A stretch of DNA of 64,000 bases from Gordonia sp. PDNC005 (GCF_016919385.1 NZ_CP070351.1:2046001-2110000); one strand, 5' to 3'. Counted from the first letter of the stretch, positions 24,931 to 34,214 are shown. Numbers and translations: made by a program. Notes: generated by a model from the letters alone, not told the origin.

Positions 24931-26016
24931 TCACTGCTGCGTCATGGATTCGCCATCGTCGACGGGCGGAGCAGGCCGGGAGTCGACGAGCGATGCACCC
25001 GACAGGAGGGACGGCAGCCCCTTCCCGTGCCGCGTGAACACCATGAGTATCAGCGCGAGGGCCGCGAATCCCCACGCCACGGCATCGTACGGATCCGGCA
25101 GCAGCGTCACGGCGTAGTACATGCCGATGCCCGAGGAGAACCTCACAACGCGAAGGAGAGCCACGGGGAGCGGGCCTCCTCGGTATTCGAGTTCCACGCA
25201 CAAGTCCCCGATCGATCGACCGGTCCCCGCGATCACCAGGAACCACACGACCGCGGGCACCGCGCCGCCGACTGCGGCTGCGAGTTCACCGGACAAGACC
25301 GCAGCGCGATCGTCGGCGACATACTCCAGCCAGAGTTGGACGCTCACCGATACGAGGGCCGACAGCATCGCCGCCGCGAGAACGTCGCACCAAGCTCCGA
25401 CTATGCGGCGAGACTTGGTGACAGGCGACGCGACATCGCTTTCCGGGCGCCTGGACATGCCCCGCATACGCCGAGGCACGACCAGAGCCATGACCGAACC
25501 GAGGACAGCACCTACGGTGTTCGTGACCAGATCGTCGACGTCGAACACTCGGTACGCACAGTCGTATATCCACCACATCCCGGTGACCTGGGTGGTCTCC
25601 ACAAAGAGAGAGACACCAGCTCCGGCGACCAACGCAGTCGGCAGTCCCCGTCCACCGAGGACCCGGATGAACACGCCGAGCGGGACGAAAAGCAGAACAT
25701 TGAGGGCCAACTGCAGCGTCGCCGGATCAGTGAAGGGATGCCCCCGGTCCCGGGCGCCCTCGATATCGCGCACCGCCTGCCACAGGTCGGTGTTCGTTCC
25801 GACGCACACCAGGTGTTCCGGGTCAGGCAGAGGGAAGAGCGTGTAGGTCCAGATCGCACAAAAGTAGACGAGGGCCGCGACCCACAACAATGACCGCCCC
25901 ACAGTGAGGCCACCCCGTCGTCGATAGCTCAGGGCGACGAATGGAACGAACAGCAGCAGGCCGATCGCCACGCCCGCACCGATCGCCAATCCGCCCGACA
26001 GCACTTCATTTCCCAC
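24931..26016 (-). CDS. VanZ-like and RDD-domain membrane protein
   Basis: The 361-residue protein has two membrane modules. The N-terminal half (about residues 1-190) is VanZ-like, with YTLFPLPDPEH, LNVLLFVPLGVF and VETTQV and four to five helices. The C-terminal half (about 200-330) is an RDD domain with GAWCDVLAAAMLSALV and GRSIGDLCVELEY. Fusions of this kind occur in Actinobacteria but have no defined function. VanZ relatives are linked to teicoplanin resistance only in some cases, so I give no resistance call. Confidence 0.82.
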   Translation of the reverse strand: MGNEVLSGGLAIGAGVAIGLLLFVPFVALSYRRRGGLTVGRSLLWVAALVYFCAIWTYTLFPLPDPEHLVCVGTNTDLWQAVRDIEGARDRGHPFTDPATLQLALNVLLFVPLGVFIRVLGGRGLPTALVAGAGVSLFVETTQVTGMWWIYDCAYRVFDVDDLVTNTVGAVLGSVMALVVPRRMRGMSRRPESDVASPVTKSRRIVGAWCDVLAAAMLSALVSVSVQLWLEYVADDRAAVLSGELAAAVGGAVPAVVWFLVIAGTGRSIGDLCVELEYRGGPLPVALLRVVRFSSGIGMYYAVTLLPDPYDAVAWGFAALALILMVFTRHGKGLPSLLSGASLVDSRPAPPVDDGESMTQQ

Positions 26017-26044
26017 GGCCCCAACAGTATTCGGCCCCTGAATG

Positions 26045-26081
26045 CACTGAACCCCGGGACCAGGGGTCCCGGGGTTCAGTG
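26045..26081 (-). terminator. Perfect 17-bp hairpin downstream of rpsA
   Basis: Bases 26045-26061 and 26065-26081 are exact complements around the loop AGG. The hairpin starts 17 bp after the rpsA stop and lies before the start of the VanZ/RDD gene on the same strand, so it separates the two transcripts. No U-tract is seen. Confidence 0.85.
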
Positions 26082-26097
26082 AGATCTAGCTACGTGA

Positions 26098-27573
26098 TCA
26101 GGCGTTGCCCGACAGACGCTCGCGCAGAGCAGCGAGCTGCTCATCGCTGGCCAGCGAACCACCGGTCGACGCTGCACCGGTCGACGACGTCGGCTCGGAG
26201 GTGGTCGACGATGCCGACGACGACGAGTAGTCGGTCGGAGCGTTCTCTGCCTCGGCGGCTGCAGCGGCGAACTTCTCCATCTGCGTGGTGTGCATCTTGT
26301 GGCGACGCTCGGCCTCGGCGTACCGGGCCTCCCATGCCTCACGCTGCTTGTCGAAGCCTTCGAGCCATTCGTTGGTCTCGGCGTCGAAGCCCTCGGGGAA
26401 GATGTAGTTGCCCTGGTCGTCGTAGCTGTCGGCCATGCCGTACTTCGACGGGTCGAACTCCTCCGCGTAGTCCTCGTTGGCCTGCTTCAGCGACAGCGAG
26501 ATGCGACGACGATCGAGATCGATGTCGATGACCTTGACCATCGCGTCGTCGCCGACGGACACGACCTGGTCCGGGACCTCGACGTGGCGCTCGGCCAGCT
26601 CCGAGATGTGGACGAGGCCTTCGATGCCCTCTTCGACGCGCACGAACGCACCGAACGGAACCAGCTTGGTGACCTTGCCCGGGACGATCTGGCCGATCGC
26701 ATGGGTGCGGGCGAACTGACGCCACGGGTCTTCCTGCGTCGCCTTGAGCGACAGCGACACGCGCTCGCGGTCCATGTCGACGTCGAGGACCTCGACAGTG
26801 ACCTCGTCGCCCACGGTGACGACCTCGGACGGGTGATCGATGTGCTTCCACGACAGCTCGGAGACGTGCACCAGGCCGTCGACGCCGCCGAGATCGACGA
26901 ATGCGCCGAAGTTGACGATCGAGGACACGACGCCCTTGCGGACCTGGCCCTTCTGCAGCTGGTTGAGGAACTCGCTGCGGACCTCGGACTGGGTCTGCTC
27001 GAGCCATGCACGGCGCGACAGGACCACGTTGTTGCGGTTCTTGTCGAGCTCGATGATCTTGGCCTCGACCTCCTTGCCGATGTACGGCTGGAGGTCGCGG
27101 ACGCGACGCATCTCGACGAGCGATGCGGGCAGGAAGCCGCGCAGACCGATGTCGAGGATCAGGCCGCCCTTGACGACCTCGATGACGGTGCCCTTGACGG
27201 CCTCGTCCTTCTCCTTGAGTTCCTCGATCGTGCCCCAAGCGCGCTCGTACTGTGCGCGCTTCTTCGACAGGATGAGGCGGCCTTCCTTGTCCTCCTTGGT
27301 GAGGACAAGTGCTTCGACCTCGTCACCGACGGTGACGACTTCGCTCGGGTCGACGTCGTGCTTGATCGACAGCTCGCGCGACGGGATGACACCCTCGGTC
27401 TTGTAGCCGATGTCAAGCAGAACCTCGTCGCGATCGACCTTGACGATCGTGCCTTCGACGATGTCTCCATCGTTGAAGTACTTGATCGTGGCGTCGATGG
27501 CAGCGAGGAAATCCTCAGCCGAGCCGATATCGTTGACGGCGACCTGCGGCGAGGTGATGGTGGGGGACGACAT
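26098..27573 (-). CDS. rpsA: 30S ribosomal protein S1
   Basis: The protein helps mRNA bind the ribosome. Its 491 residues carry four S1 repeats (about 45-110, 125-195, 210-280, 295-365), each with the pattern G-x-V-x-x-I-x-x-F-G-A-F-V-D or close variants; the third reads VSSIVNFGAFVDLGGVDGLVH. The C-terminal 120 residues are low in complexity and rich in Ala, Ser and Glu, as in mycobacterial S1. ATG 27573 is preceded by a 200-bp leader. In M. tuberculosis this gene lies next to coaE; here coaE is 23 kb away on the other strand. Confidence 0.97.
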   Translation of the reverse strand: MSSPTITSPQVAVNDIGSAEDFLAAIDATIKYFNDGDIVEGTIVKVDRDEVLLDIGYKTEGVIPSRELSIKHDVDPSEVVTVGDEVEALVLTKEDKEGRLILSKKRAQYERAWGTIEELKEKDEAVKGTVIEVVKGGLILDIGLRGFLPASLVEMRRVRDLQPYIGKEVEAKIIELDKNRNNVVLSRRAWLEQTQSEVRSEFLNQLQKGQVRKGVVSSIVNFGAFVDLGGVDGLVHVSELSWKHIDHPSEVVTVGDEVTVEVLDVDMDRERVSLSLKATQEDPWRQFARTHAIGQIVPGKVTKLVPFGAFVRVEEGIEGLVHISELAERHVEVPDQVVSVGDDAMVKVIDIDLDRRRISLSLKQANEDYAEEFDPSKYGMADSYDDQGNYIFPEGFDAETNEWLEGFDKQREAWEARYAEAERRHKMHTTQMEKFAAAAAEAENAPTDYSSSSASSTTSEPTSSTGAASTGGSLASDEQLAALRERLSGNA

Positions 27574-27687
27574 GTGGTGAGTTGCTCCGGACAGGTAAGT
27601 AGTAGGTACGTCGCTCCCGTGCGATCCGTGCAGGCCACAGCGGGTTTGACGATGATTGGACGCGCATGCCGGGCACGCGCGTATACC

Positions 27688-27716
27688 AGGTTACTACCCG
27701 GCGCTGGCCTGCACAA
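27688..27716 (-). promoter_or_regulatory. Candidate rpsA promoter
   Basis: On the minus strand TTGTGC (27711-27716) and TAACCT (27688-27693) are separated by 17 bp, a sigma-A-like arrangement. They lie about 115 bp before the rpsA start. The 27574-27776 stretch otherwise holds the rpsA leader and no gene. The hexamers are only partial matches. Confidence 0.35.
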
Positions 27717-27776
27717 ATAGAGCCCCATCGTCTCACGACTGGCCGTCGCCGCGGGCCGAATGACAGGATCGTCATC

Positions 27777-28286
27777 GTGGCCGTATCAATTGAACTCCTC
27801 CTCGACGACGCCGCGGACGCCGTGATCCGCGACCGGTGGCGTTCACTAGCCGCTTTCGGAGTGAATCCGGCGATCGGCCGACCGCACTGCACCTTGATCG
27901 CAGGCGCCGCCATCCGCGGCGCGGACACCCGTCTCGCGACGGTTGCTCAGCGCCTTCCGATCCCGGTCCTGATCGGACCGCCGGTGGCGCTTCCAGCAGC
28001 TCACGGTCTGTTCACCCTCGCCGCGTCAGTGGTTCCGTCGAGCGAACTCCTGTCGATTCACGCGACCGTTCACCGCCTGTGCGGCGACGGAGTCGACGGC
28101 CTTGTCGACCACGTGGCACCCGGATCGTGGACGCCGCACATCACTCTTGCCCGACGCCTCACAGCCGATCGGGTGGGCTCGGCCCTCACGCTTGACTGCT
28201 CCCCGATTCGGGCGCATGCCAACACCATTCGCCGCTGGGACGGCAATACCGGTTCGGAGACGGTGGTGACCGGCCGTGCCTGCTGA
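27777..28286 (+). CDS. 2'-5' RNA ligase/cyclic phosphodiesterase family protein
   Basis: The 169-residue protein has the two H-x-T/S motifs of the 2H phosphoesterase superfamily: PHCTL near residue 40 and PHITLA near 123-128. These motifs hydrolyse or form 2',5' or cyclic phosphodiester bonds in RNA or nucleotides. GTG 27777 follows a weak AGGA site, and the following VAVSIELLLD reads as the first beta strand. It overlaps the methyltransferase gene by 11 bp. The actual substrate is unknown. Confidence 0.78.
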   Translation: MAVSIELLLDDAADAVIRDRWRSLAAFGVNPAIGRPHCTLIAGAAIRGADTRLATVAQRLPIPVLIGPPVALPAAHGLFTLAASVVPSSELLSIHATVHRLCGDGVDGLVDHVAPGSWTPHITLARRLTADRVGSALTLDCSPIRAHANTIRRWDGNTGSETVVTGRAC

Positions 28287-29097
28287 CACTCCCCGCCCGC
28301 CGCGTGTGCTCGGCGACGTCGACACTCCGACCAGCGAACGCGCCAACCGCTCGTGGTGGGACGCCGAAGCCGCCGAGTACCACGCTGAGCACGGTCAGTT
28401 CATCGGTAATCAGACGCCTGGCGGCGAATTCGTCTGGGGCCCGGAGCGTCTCCGCGAGTCGGAGGTCCGACTCCTGGGCGATGTGGCGGACCGCGACGTG
28501 CTCGAAGTGGGATGCGGGTCGGCACCGTGCGCACGATGGCTCTCGGCGCGCGGCGCCCGCGTCGTCGGGCTCGACGTGTCCGCGGGGATGCTCGCGCATG
28601 CCGTTGACGCGATGAAACTCGACGAACGCCCGGTGCCCCTGGTTCAGGCCGGAGCCGAACGCATCCCCTTCGCTGACGAGTCGTTCGACCTCGCATGTTC
28701 GTCGTTCGGGGCCATCCCGTTCGTCGCCGACTCTGCGCGGGCGATGCGCGAGGTCGCTCGAGTACTTCGCTCGGGCGGGCGGTGGGTGTTCGCCGCGAAC
28801 CACCCGATGCGGTGGATGTTCCTCGACGATCCGGGACCGGACGGACTGGTCGTCCGGATGTCGTACTTCGACCGCACGCCCTACTCCGAGGCCGACGACG
28901 ACGGCGTCGTCACCTATGTCGAGCACCACCGAACGATGGGCGACCGCATCCGAGAGATCGTCGGCGCCGGCCTCGTACTGGACGACGTCGTCGAACCGGA
29001 GTGGCCTGACGACCTCGATCAGGAGTGGGGCCAGTGGTCTCCACTGCGCGGTTCGTACTTCCCGGGGACCGCGATCTTCGTCTGCCACAAGCCATGA
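28276..29097 (+). CDS. Class I SAM-dependent methyltransferase
   Basis: The 273-residue protein has motif I VLEVGCGSAPCARWL near residues 75-90, the acidic motif II in VVGLDVSAGML, and motif IV FDLACSSFGAIPFV. The N-terminal NRSWWDAEAAEYHAEHG is typical of a group of actinobacterial methyltransferases of unknown substrate. GTG 28276 overlaps the end of the RNA-ligase-like gene, and the stop overlaps the start of the DUF1990 gene (ATGA), so the three are one operon. Confidence 0.88.
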   Translation: MPADTPRPPRVLGDVDTPTSERANRSWWDAEAAEYHAEHGQFIGNQTPGGEFVWGPERLRESEVRLLGDVADRDVLEVGCGSAPCARWLSARGARVVGLDVSAGMLAHAVDAMKLDERPVPLVQAGAERIPFADESFDLACSSFGAIPFVADSARAMREVARVLRSGGRWVFAANHPMRWMFLDDPGPDGLVVRMSYFDRTPYSEADDDGVVTYVEHHRTMGDRIREIVGAGLVLDDVVEPEWPDDLDQEWGQWSPLRGSYFPGTAIFVCHKP

Positions 29098-29588
29098 GCG
29101 CCGAACTCACCTACCGCGAAGTAGGCGCCAGCCTGCAGGGTGTGGTGCCACCGGGATTCCACGCTCTCCACCGCGAGTCGATCATCGGACGCGGCGCGGA
29201 CACTTTCACCTCCGCTCGTGAGGCGCTTCTGGGCTGGCAGGTCCAGCGGCGTTCAGGGGTGCGCGTGCAGTCCGCGTCCGACGTCGTCGCCGACGGTGTC
29301 GAAGCCGTAGTCGGCATCGGGGTGGGACCGGTGCACATCAGCGGTCCGGTCCGTGTGGTCGCGGTGATCGACGAACCGACCCGCGCCGGTTTCGCCTATG
29401 GAACGCTGCCCGGACACCCGGAGATCGGCGAGGAGTCGTTCATCGTCGAGATGGACGACGAGGGCGTGGTCCGCTTCGTCCTCACCGGCTTCTCCCGTCC
29501 GGGCACGCTCCTCGCGAAACTCGGCGCGCCGGTCGCGTCACTGGTCCAACGCGCAATCACCGACCGCTACGCCCGCGCGCTGCTCTGA
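29094..29588 (+). CDS. DUF1990 family protein
   Basis: This small protein of 164 residues carries the DUF1990 pattern: LTYREVGAS at the start, GYHxxHRE-like (GFHALHRES) near residue 20, REALLGWQVQRRSGV, and AYGTLPGHPEIGEESF near 100-118. The family has no established function. ATG 29094 overlaps the methyltransferase stop. I see no signal peptide or membrane segment. Confidence 0.85.
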   Translation: MSAELTYREVGASLQGVVPPGFHALHRESIIGRGADTFTSAREALLGWQVQRRSGVRVQSASDVVADGVEAVVGIGVGPVHISGPVRVVAVIDEPTRAGFAYGTLPGHPEIGEESFIVEMDDEGVVRFVLTGFSRPGTLLAKLGAPVASLVQRAITDRYARALL

Positions 29589-29602
29589 CCCGGCCGTCCG
29601 CC

Positions 29603-29622
29603 CGTCGAGCGGAGTCGAGACG
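29603..29622. repeat. Short REP-like palindrome
   Basis: CGTCGAGCGGAGTCGAGACG lies in the 46-bp gap between the convergent DUF1990 and ABC transporter genes. Its two halves are only partly complementary (CGTC/GACG). It resembles short palindromic elements scattered between genes in Corynebacteriales; I see one copy here and cannot count others genome-wide. Confidence 0.35.
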
Positions 29623-29634
29623 CCGACGACCCGC

Positions 29635-30408
29635 TCAGAGCAGCTTCGACAGGAACGACTGCGTGCGTTCGTGTTTCGGGTTCGAGAGGATCTCGCGGGG
29701 ATCGCCCTTCTCGACGACCACTCCCCCGTCCATGAACACGAGCTGATCGGCGACCTCGCGAGCGAAGCCCATCTCGTGGGTCACGACGACCATCGTCATT
29801 CCGTCGGACGCCAGACCGCGCATCACTTCGAGCACATCGCCGACGAGTTCCGGGTCGAGCGCCGACGTCGGCTCGTCGAACAGCATCAACTTGGGTTCCA
29901 TCGCGAGCGCGCGGGCGATCGCGACGCGCTGCTGCTGGCCGCCGGAGAGCTGCGCCGGGTACGCGTCGGCTTTGGCTCGCAGTCCGACCTGAGTGAGCAG
30001 GTCGAGTGCTCGCTCAGATGCCTGCGCCTTCGACTGCCCCTTGACCAGAACCGGCGCCTCGATGATGTTCTCCAGCACGGTGCGGTGCGGGAACAGGTTG
30101 AAGTGCTGGAACACCATGCCGATGTCGCGGCGCTGGCGGCCGGCTTCCTTCGGGCTGAGTTCATACAGCTTGCCGTCACGTTCGCGGTAGCCGATGAGCT
30201 CACCGTCGACGGTGAGTCGTCCGGCGTTGACCTTCTCAAGGTGGTTGACACACCGCAGGAACGTCGACTTGCCAGAACCGGACGGCCCGATCAAACAGGC
30301 GACCTCGCCGCGGTTCACTTCCAGACTGACACCGGTCAGCACATGTAGTGCGCCGAAGTTCTTGCAGACCTGGTCGGCGACGACCATCGGGGTCTCAGTG
30401 GTGGTCAC
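29635..30408 (-). CDS. Polar amino-acid ABC transporter, ATP-binding protein
   Basis: The 257-residue ATPase has Walker [10 protein letters not shown] near residue 41-49, the signature [15 protein letters not shown] near 150, and Walker [15 protein letters not shown]. Its closest general match is the GlnQ/HisP group for polar amino acids. It is the last gene of a three-gene operon (binding protein, permease, ATPase), 4 bp after the permease gene. The specific amino acid is not readable from sequence. Confidence 0.95.
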   Translation of the reverse strand: MTTTETPMVVADQVCKNFGALHVLTGVSLEVNRGEVACLIGPSGSGKSTFLRCVNHLEKVNAGRLTVDGELIGYRERDGKLYELSPKEAGRQRRDIGMVFQHFNLFPHRTVLENIIEAPVLVKGQSKAQASERALDLLTQVGLRAKADAYPAQLSGGQQQRVAIARALAMEPKLMLFDEPTSALDPELVGDVLEVMRGLASDGMTMVVVTHEMGFAREVADQLVFMDGGVVVEKGDPREILSNPKHERTQSFLSKLL

Positions 30409-30412
30409 AGAC

Positions 30413-31351
30413 TCATCCTCCGATGAGGTTGGGATTGTTGGCAGCCGCGAGGTTCTCGAGCTGCGCGTCCGAAAGATTGCGGGATGAGCCGCGAGCGTAG
30501 CGCTTCTCGAGGAAGTGCTGGCCGACCATCAGAACGCTGGTCACCGCGAGGTACCAGGCCGACGCGACGAGTAGCAGCGGGATCGGCTGGAAGTTGACGC
30601 CCGCGATGTCGCCCTGGCGGCCGAACACGTCGAGAGTGAACGGCACCGCCGACACGAGGCTGGTGGTCTTGAGCATGCTGATCAATTCGTTGCCGGTCGG
30701 CGGGATGATCACTCGCATCGCCTGCGGCAGCACCGTCCGTCGCATCGTTTGTCCCCACGTCATACCGAGCGCGGTCGACGCCTCCATCTGGCCCTCGCCG
30801 ACCGACGAGATGCCTGCCCGCACGATCTCGGCCATGTACGCGGCTTCGTTCAGTGCCAGTCCGATTGTCGCGAGTACAAACACATGCTGGAGGCTGAACT
30901 CCTGCGCATCCCATTCGACGAACGTCGGGCCGAACGGCACGCCGATGTTGATCGTCGGGTACAGCGAACCGAACAGGCCCCACAGGATCAGCTGGACGTA
31001 GACCGGTGTTCCGCGGAAGACCCACAAGTAGATCCACGCGGCCCAACGGAAGACCCCGTTCGGGGACATGCGCATCACCGCGAGCAGCACGCCGAGAGCC
31101 ACACCTCCGACCATTGCGAGAATGGTCAGTGCCAGCGTGTACCCGACGCCCGATAGGATCCTGACCTCGAAGAGGTACTTCCCGAACGTGTCCCAGTGAT
31201 AGTTGTCATTGGTCGCCGCTCCGTAAATGAACAGCCCGGCGAGGACAACCACAATCGTGCCCGCGACCCACTGTCCTGGGTGCTTCACCGGTATCGCTTT
31301 GATCGGGGCAGGCCTGCCACTTTCGGCCGTCTGCTTGTCGTCAGTAGTCAT
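30413..31351 (-). CDS. Polar amino-acid ABC transporter permease
   Basis: This is a HisM/GlnP-type permease of 312 residues with a non-conserved cytosolic N-terminus of about 25 residues, then helices from [19 protein letters not shown] onwards. The cytoplasmic EAA-like loop lies in [24 protein letters not shown], which contacts the ATPase. One permease gene suggests a homodimer. It lies 4 bp from both neighbours. Confidence 0.95.
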   Translation of the reverse strand: MTTDDKQTAESGRPAPIKAIPVKHPGQWVAGTIVVVLAGLFIYGAATNDNYHWDTFGKYLFEVRILSGVGYTLALTILAMVGGVALGVLLAVMRMSPNGVFRWAAWIYLWVFRGTPVYVQLILWGLFGSLYPTINIGVPFGPTFVEWDAQEFSLQHVFVLATIGLALNEAAYMAEIVRAGISSVGEGQMEASTALGMTWGQTMRRTVLPQAMRVIIPPTGNELISMLKTTSLVSAVPFTLDVFGRQGDIAGVNFQPIPLLLVASAWYLAVTSVLMVGQHFLEKRYARGSSRNLSDAQLENLAAANNPNLIGG

Positions 31352-31354
31352 GAG

Positions 31355-32257
31355 TTATTCCTTCGCCCCGTTGATCTCTGCGTGCTCGATCATTCCGGCC
31401 TGCACGCCCCAATGCTCGTTGATCGTCCGGTAGTAGCCCTTGTCGATGAGGTGCTGCATCGCCTTCTGCACCGCGGCGGCGAGCGGAGAGCCCTTCTTGA
31501 TCGGAAGTCCGTATGGCGCGGCGTCGTACGCGGGGCCGACCTGGTGCAGTTGGCCGTCGGTCTTTTTGATCGCGTACGCGGTGACGGGTGAATCCGCGGA
31601 GAACGCGTCCACCTGGCCGAGGAGCGTGGCGTTCACAGCTTGGTCCTGGCTGTCGAACTTCACCTTGATGATCGGATCTTCGCCACGCGCTTCGCACGCC
31701 GCGCTCTTGGCGGGCACTTCGTCCGTGTCTTCAACGGTCGTCGCCTGGACCCCGACGCGCAGACCGCACGCGTTGTCCGGGTCGATCTCACGTCCCTCCT
31801 TGGTGGCCCACTGGACGCCAGCGCTGAAGTAGGTCACGAAGTCGACCTCCTTCTCGCGTTCCAGCGAGTCGGTGAATGACGACATACCCATGTGAAACGT
31901 TCCGGCCTGGATGGCGGGGATGATCTTGCCGAAGTCTGCTTCGAAGAATTTCGGCTCAAGTCCGAGGACCTGACTCACAGCAGTCACCAGGTCGACATCG
32001 AAGCCGATGATCCGCCCTGCGCTGTCCTTGAACTCATTCGGCTGATAAGGCACGTTGGTGCCGACCTTCAGCACTCCCCCTGCGCGGATGTCGTCCGGAA
32101 CGAGCGCCGCGATGTCTCGCTGCTTCGCGATGTCGAGGGTGATCGGCTTCGTGTCGTTGGCCGACTCGTCGACGACACATCCGGCCATCAGCAAGGCCGC
32201 ACAGGCCAGCACAGCTGCCAGACGCACACGCATGAGTACCTTCTTGTTCTGTCGCAT
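31355..32257 (-). CDS. Amino-acid ABC transporter substrate-binding lipoprotein
   Basis: The N-terminus MRQNKKVLMRVRLAAVLACAALLMAGC is a lipoprotein signal with the lipobox LMAGC at about residues 23-27. The mature part is a family-3 solute-binding protein, with NVPYQPNEF and FDVDLVTAV near the N-terminus of lobe 1. An internal ATG (32233) could also serve as start without losing the signal. The total is 300 residues. It is the first gene of the transporter operon; an inverted repeat at 32284-32308 lies upstream. Confidence 0.93.
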   Translation of the reverse strand: MRQNKKVLMRVRLAAVLACAALLMAGCVVDESANDTKPITLDIAKQRDIAALVPDDIRAGGVLKVGTNVPYQPNEFKDSAGRIIGFDVDLVTAVSQVLGLEPKFFEADFGKIIPAIQAGTFHMGMSSFTDSLEREKEVDFVTYFSAGVQWATKEGREIDPDNACGLRVGVQATTVEDTDEVPAKSAACEARGEDPIIKVKFDSQDQAVNATLLGQVDAFSADSPVTAYAIKKTDGQLHQVGPAYDAAPYGLPIKKGSPLAAAVQKAMQHLIDKGYYRTINEHWGVQAGMIEHAEINGAKE

Positions 32258-32283
32258 CGATTGATGAAACTACTTCAGTCAGA

Positions 32284-32308
32284 AACACGAGTATTGCCGA
32301 TTCGTGTT
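32284..32308. promoter_or_regulatory. Inverted repeat AACACGA-N11-TCGTGTT
   Basis: A perfect 7-bp inverted repeat with an 11-bp spacer lies 27 bp upstream of the start of the binding-protein gene. The half-site spacing of 18 bp between corresponding positions suits a dimeric repressor. The region 32258-32431 holds no gene. Confidence 0.4.
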
Positions 32309-32431
32309 CTCCGCCACGCCATTGGGTCCGGCGACGGAACCGAATCGTGAGTCTGGACGTCTAACAGTCGACTCGGGATGACCGCACGCGATCTTGTTGA
32401 GTTACGGTTCGTCAGCCCTAATTCACAAGAT

Positions 32432-33499
32432 TCACAGCACGGCCAGGACTGCAGAGCTGAACTCCGCTGTCGTCGCCGTTCCACCTAGATCTGCGGTGGC
32501 CGATCCGTCGGCTACCACGTGCGCGACGGCCACGTCGATCGAATCGGCGGCAGCCCGCAGCGCGTCGGCGTCCCGGCGTTCGCCCTCCCAGCGCAGGAGC
32601 ATGGCCACCGACAGGATCGTGGCGATCGGGTTGGCGATTCCCTGCCCGGCGATGTCCGGAGCGGCACCGTGCACGGCCTGGGCCATCGCACGCTCCGTCG
32701 AAGTGTTCAGGGATGCCGCGAGGCCTAGAGACCCCGACAGCTCAGCGGCCAGATCCGAAAGGATGTCGCCGAACAGATTCTCGGTGACGATCACGTCGAA
32801 GGCGGCAGGACGCCGGACGAGGAGGGCGGCCATGGCGTCGACGTGCTCCGTGTCGACGGTGACGTCCGGATACCGCTCGGCTACGTGAAGACACACGTCT
32901 CGGAACAATCCCGTCGTCAGCCGAAGCACGTTCGCCTTGTGCACCACGGTCACATGCCCACGCCTACGCCGTGCCGCTTCGAACGCCTCCACTGCGATCC
33001 GTTCGGTCGCGGCACGCGTGATCACTCCGACGGACAGCGCGACGTCGGGGGTGGGCATGAACTCGCCACTTCCGACAGCCATGTTCCGGTCGGCATACAG
33101 GCCTTCACTGTTCTCGCGCACGATCAGTAGGTCGATGTCCGCCGCCGTCGCAGGCACACCGGGCACAGCGCGGGCGGGCCGCAGGTTGGCGTACAGGTCG
33201 AACTGTTTGCGCAAGACCGCACCCGGCGCCGGATGCCGGAACGCAGTCGGGTACGCCGCGCTGTCGTGCGGTCCGACGAGCCACAGATCGATGCCGGACA
33301 ATGCGTCCAACGTCGACTCGGGAACGGGGGCGCCATGCGGTTCGATCGCGGCTGCCCCGAACGGGAGTGCAACAGTGTCCAGCCCGACACCGTGGGCCGT
33401 GAGAGCACGTCGAGCCACCTCGACCGCCGCCGGCACCACTTCCGGACCGATTCCGTCGCCTTCGAGCACCGCGAGCCGAACGGTCTGGGTCTCGGTCAT
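32432..33499 (-). CDS. Isocitrate/isopropylmalate-type dehydrogenase
   Basis: This 355-residue beta-decarboxylating dehydrogenase shows the N-terminal LEGDGIGPEVV, VRENSEGLYA, and the metal-binding NLFGDILSDLAAELSGSLG. The length is that of 3-isopropylmalate dehydrogenase. However, the residues around VRENSEGLYADR resemble the homoisocitrate/tartrate group as much as LeuB, and no leuC or leuD is nearby, so I do not assign leuB. The GTG/ATG at 33499 abuts the stop of the small membrane-protein gene. Function in this organism is open. Confidence 0.85.
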   Translation of the reverse strand: MTETQTVRLAVLEGDGIGPEVVPAAVEVARRALTAHGVGLDTVALPFGAAAIEPHGAPVPESTLDALSGIDLWLVGPHDSAAYPTAFRHPAPGAVLRKQFDLYANLRPARAVPGVPATAADIDLLIVRENSEGLYADRNMAVGSGEFMPTPDVALSVGVITRAATERIAVEAFEAARRRRGHVTVVHKANVLRLTTGLFRDVCLHVAERYPDVTVDTEHVDAMAALLVRRPAAFDVIVTENLFGDILSDLAAELSGSLGLAASLNTSTERAMAQAVHGAAPDIAGQGIANPIATILSVAMLLRWEGERRDADALRAAADSIDVAVAHVVADGSATADLGGTATTAEFSSAVLAVL

Positions 33500-33747
33500 C
33501 AGTCCTCCTCAGCTTCACAGTCCGGAAGATCCGCATCGGCCAGTTCCAGTGCGGACTCGTACGACCTGGTCATCGTGACTCCGTTCAACGGCGTATAGGA
33601 ACCTTCGTACACGCGGTGCACACACGACAGTTCAGGCGGAGACGGTTCGACCACCACGAACATGACTGCTGCGACCACGCCAACGACGGCGACAACGGCG
33701 GCGAGAAACCCAGGAACCAGCAGATCTGCCCTCGTCCGCACGATCAC
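33499..33747 (-). CDS. Small hypothetical membrane protein
   Basis: An 82-residue protein starts at GTG 33747, overlapping the stop of the gene upstream (GTGA). One hydrophobic segment (LLVPGFLAAVVAVVGVVAAVMFVVV) is followed by a short, acidic C-terminal domain containing two cysteines that could pair if exported. An ATG at 33771 is possible but overlaps more of the upstream gene. I do not recognise the family. Confidence 0.6.
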   Translation of the reverse strand: MIVRTRADLLVPGFLAAVVAVVGVVAAVMFVVVEPSPPELSCVHRVYEGSYTPLNGVTMTRSYESALELADADLPDCEAEED

Positions 33748-34214
33748 TCCGCCGAATGGCGCACATAGCATGCGCCGGAGCCGTATCCGCTGCACACGGA
33801 CTCGGCTTCGGACTCGCTGGCGACGGGGACCACAACGACCCACGTCGACGACGACCCGACGACGTATCCGGGCCTGATCACGGCACCGTGTTCTGCGGCC
33901 GCCGCCTCTGCATTCGACCGATCGTTGAACGCGCCGAGCTGGGCGTACCATCCCCCGGCACCGGATTCGGTACTGGTCGGCTCGGCGTCAGGCGGCGGCG
34001 TATGTGTCTCAGTGACGGTGACGGGCGGGGTGACCGTGACGGTCGCGGGAGTCGGAGGCGCCGCACTCAGCGACGACGATGCGGCCGCGGGCGCCGCTAC
34101 CGTGCCGGACGAGTCCTTCAGAATGAGCCAGCCGACGATCCCGAGCACCCCGAGCAGGGCGACGATCACGGCGATGATCGCCGGCAGCACCCAATCCTGG
34201 CGACCGCTGCTCAT
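33744..34214 (-). CDS. Membrane-anchored protein with SPOR-like C-terminus
   Basis: The 156-residue protein has a single N-terminal membrane segment (VLPAIIAVIVALLGVLGIVGWLIL), a Pro/Thr/Ala-rich linker, and a C-terminal domain with GGWYAQLGAFNDRSNAEAAA. That pattern is like SPOR domains, which bind denuded septal peptidoglycan. Two cysteines near the end (VCSGYGSGACYV) may form a disulfide. ATG 34214 overlaps the polA stop (TGATG). The SPOR call rests on the pattern alone. Confidence 0.6.
   Translation of the reverse strand: MSSGRQDWVLPAIIAVIVALLGVLGIVGWLILKDSSGTVAAPAAASSSLSAAPPTPATVTVTPPVTVTETHTPPPDAEPTSTESGAGGWYAQLGAFNDRSNAEAAAAEHGAVIRPGYVVGSSSTWVVVVPVASESEAESVCSGYGSGACYVRHSAE

Noticed and set aside
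24931..26016. Glycopeptide resistance gene (vanZ)
   Set aside because: Only the fold is VanZ-like. No vanHAX or other resistance genes are nearby and the protein is fused to an RDD domain.
26290..27720. 476-codon plus-strand open frame opposite rpsA
   Set aside because: It lies entirely antisense to the unmistakable ribosomal S1 gene. Its Val/Asp/Leu-heavy composition is the mirror of rpsA codons, a common artefact at high GC.
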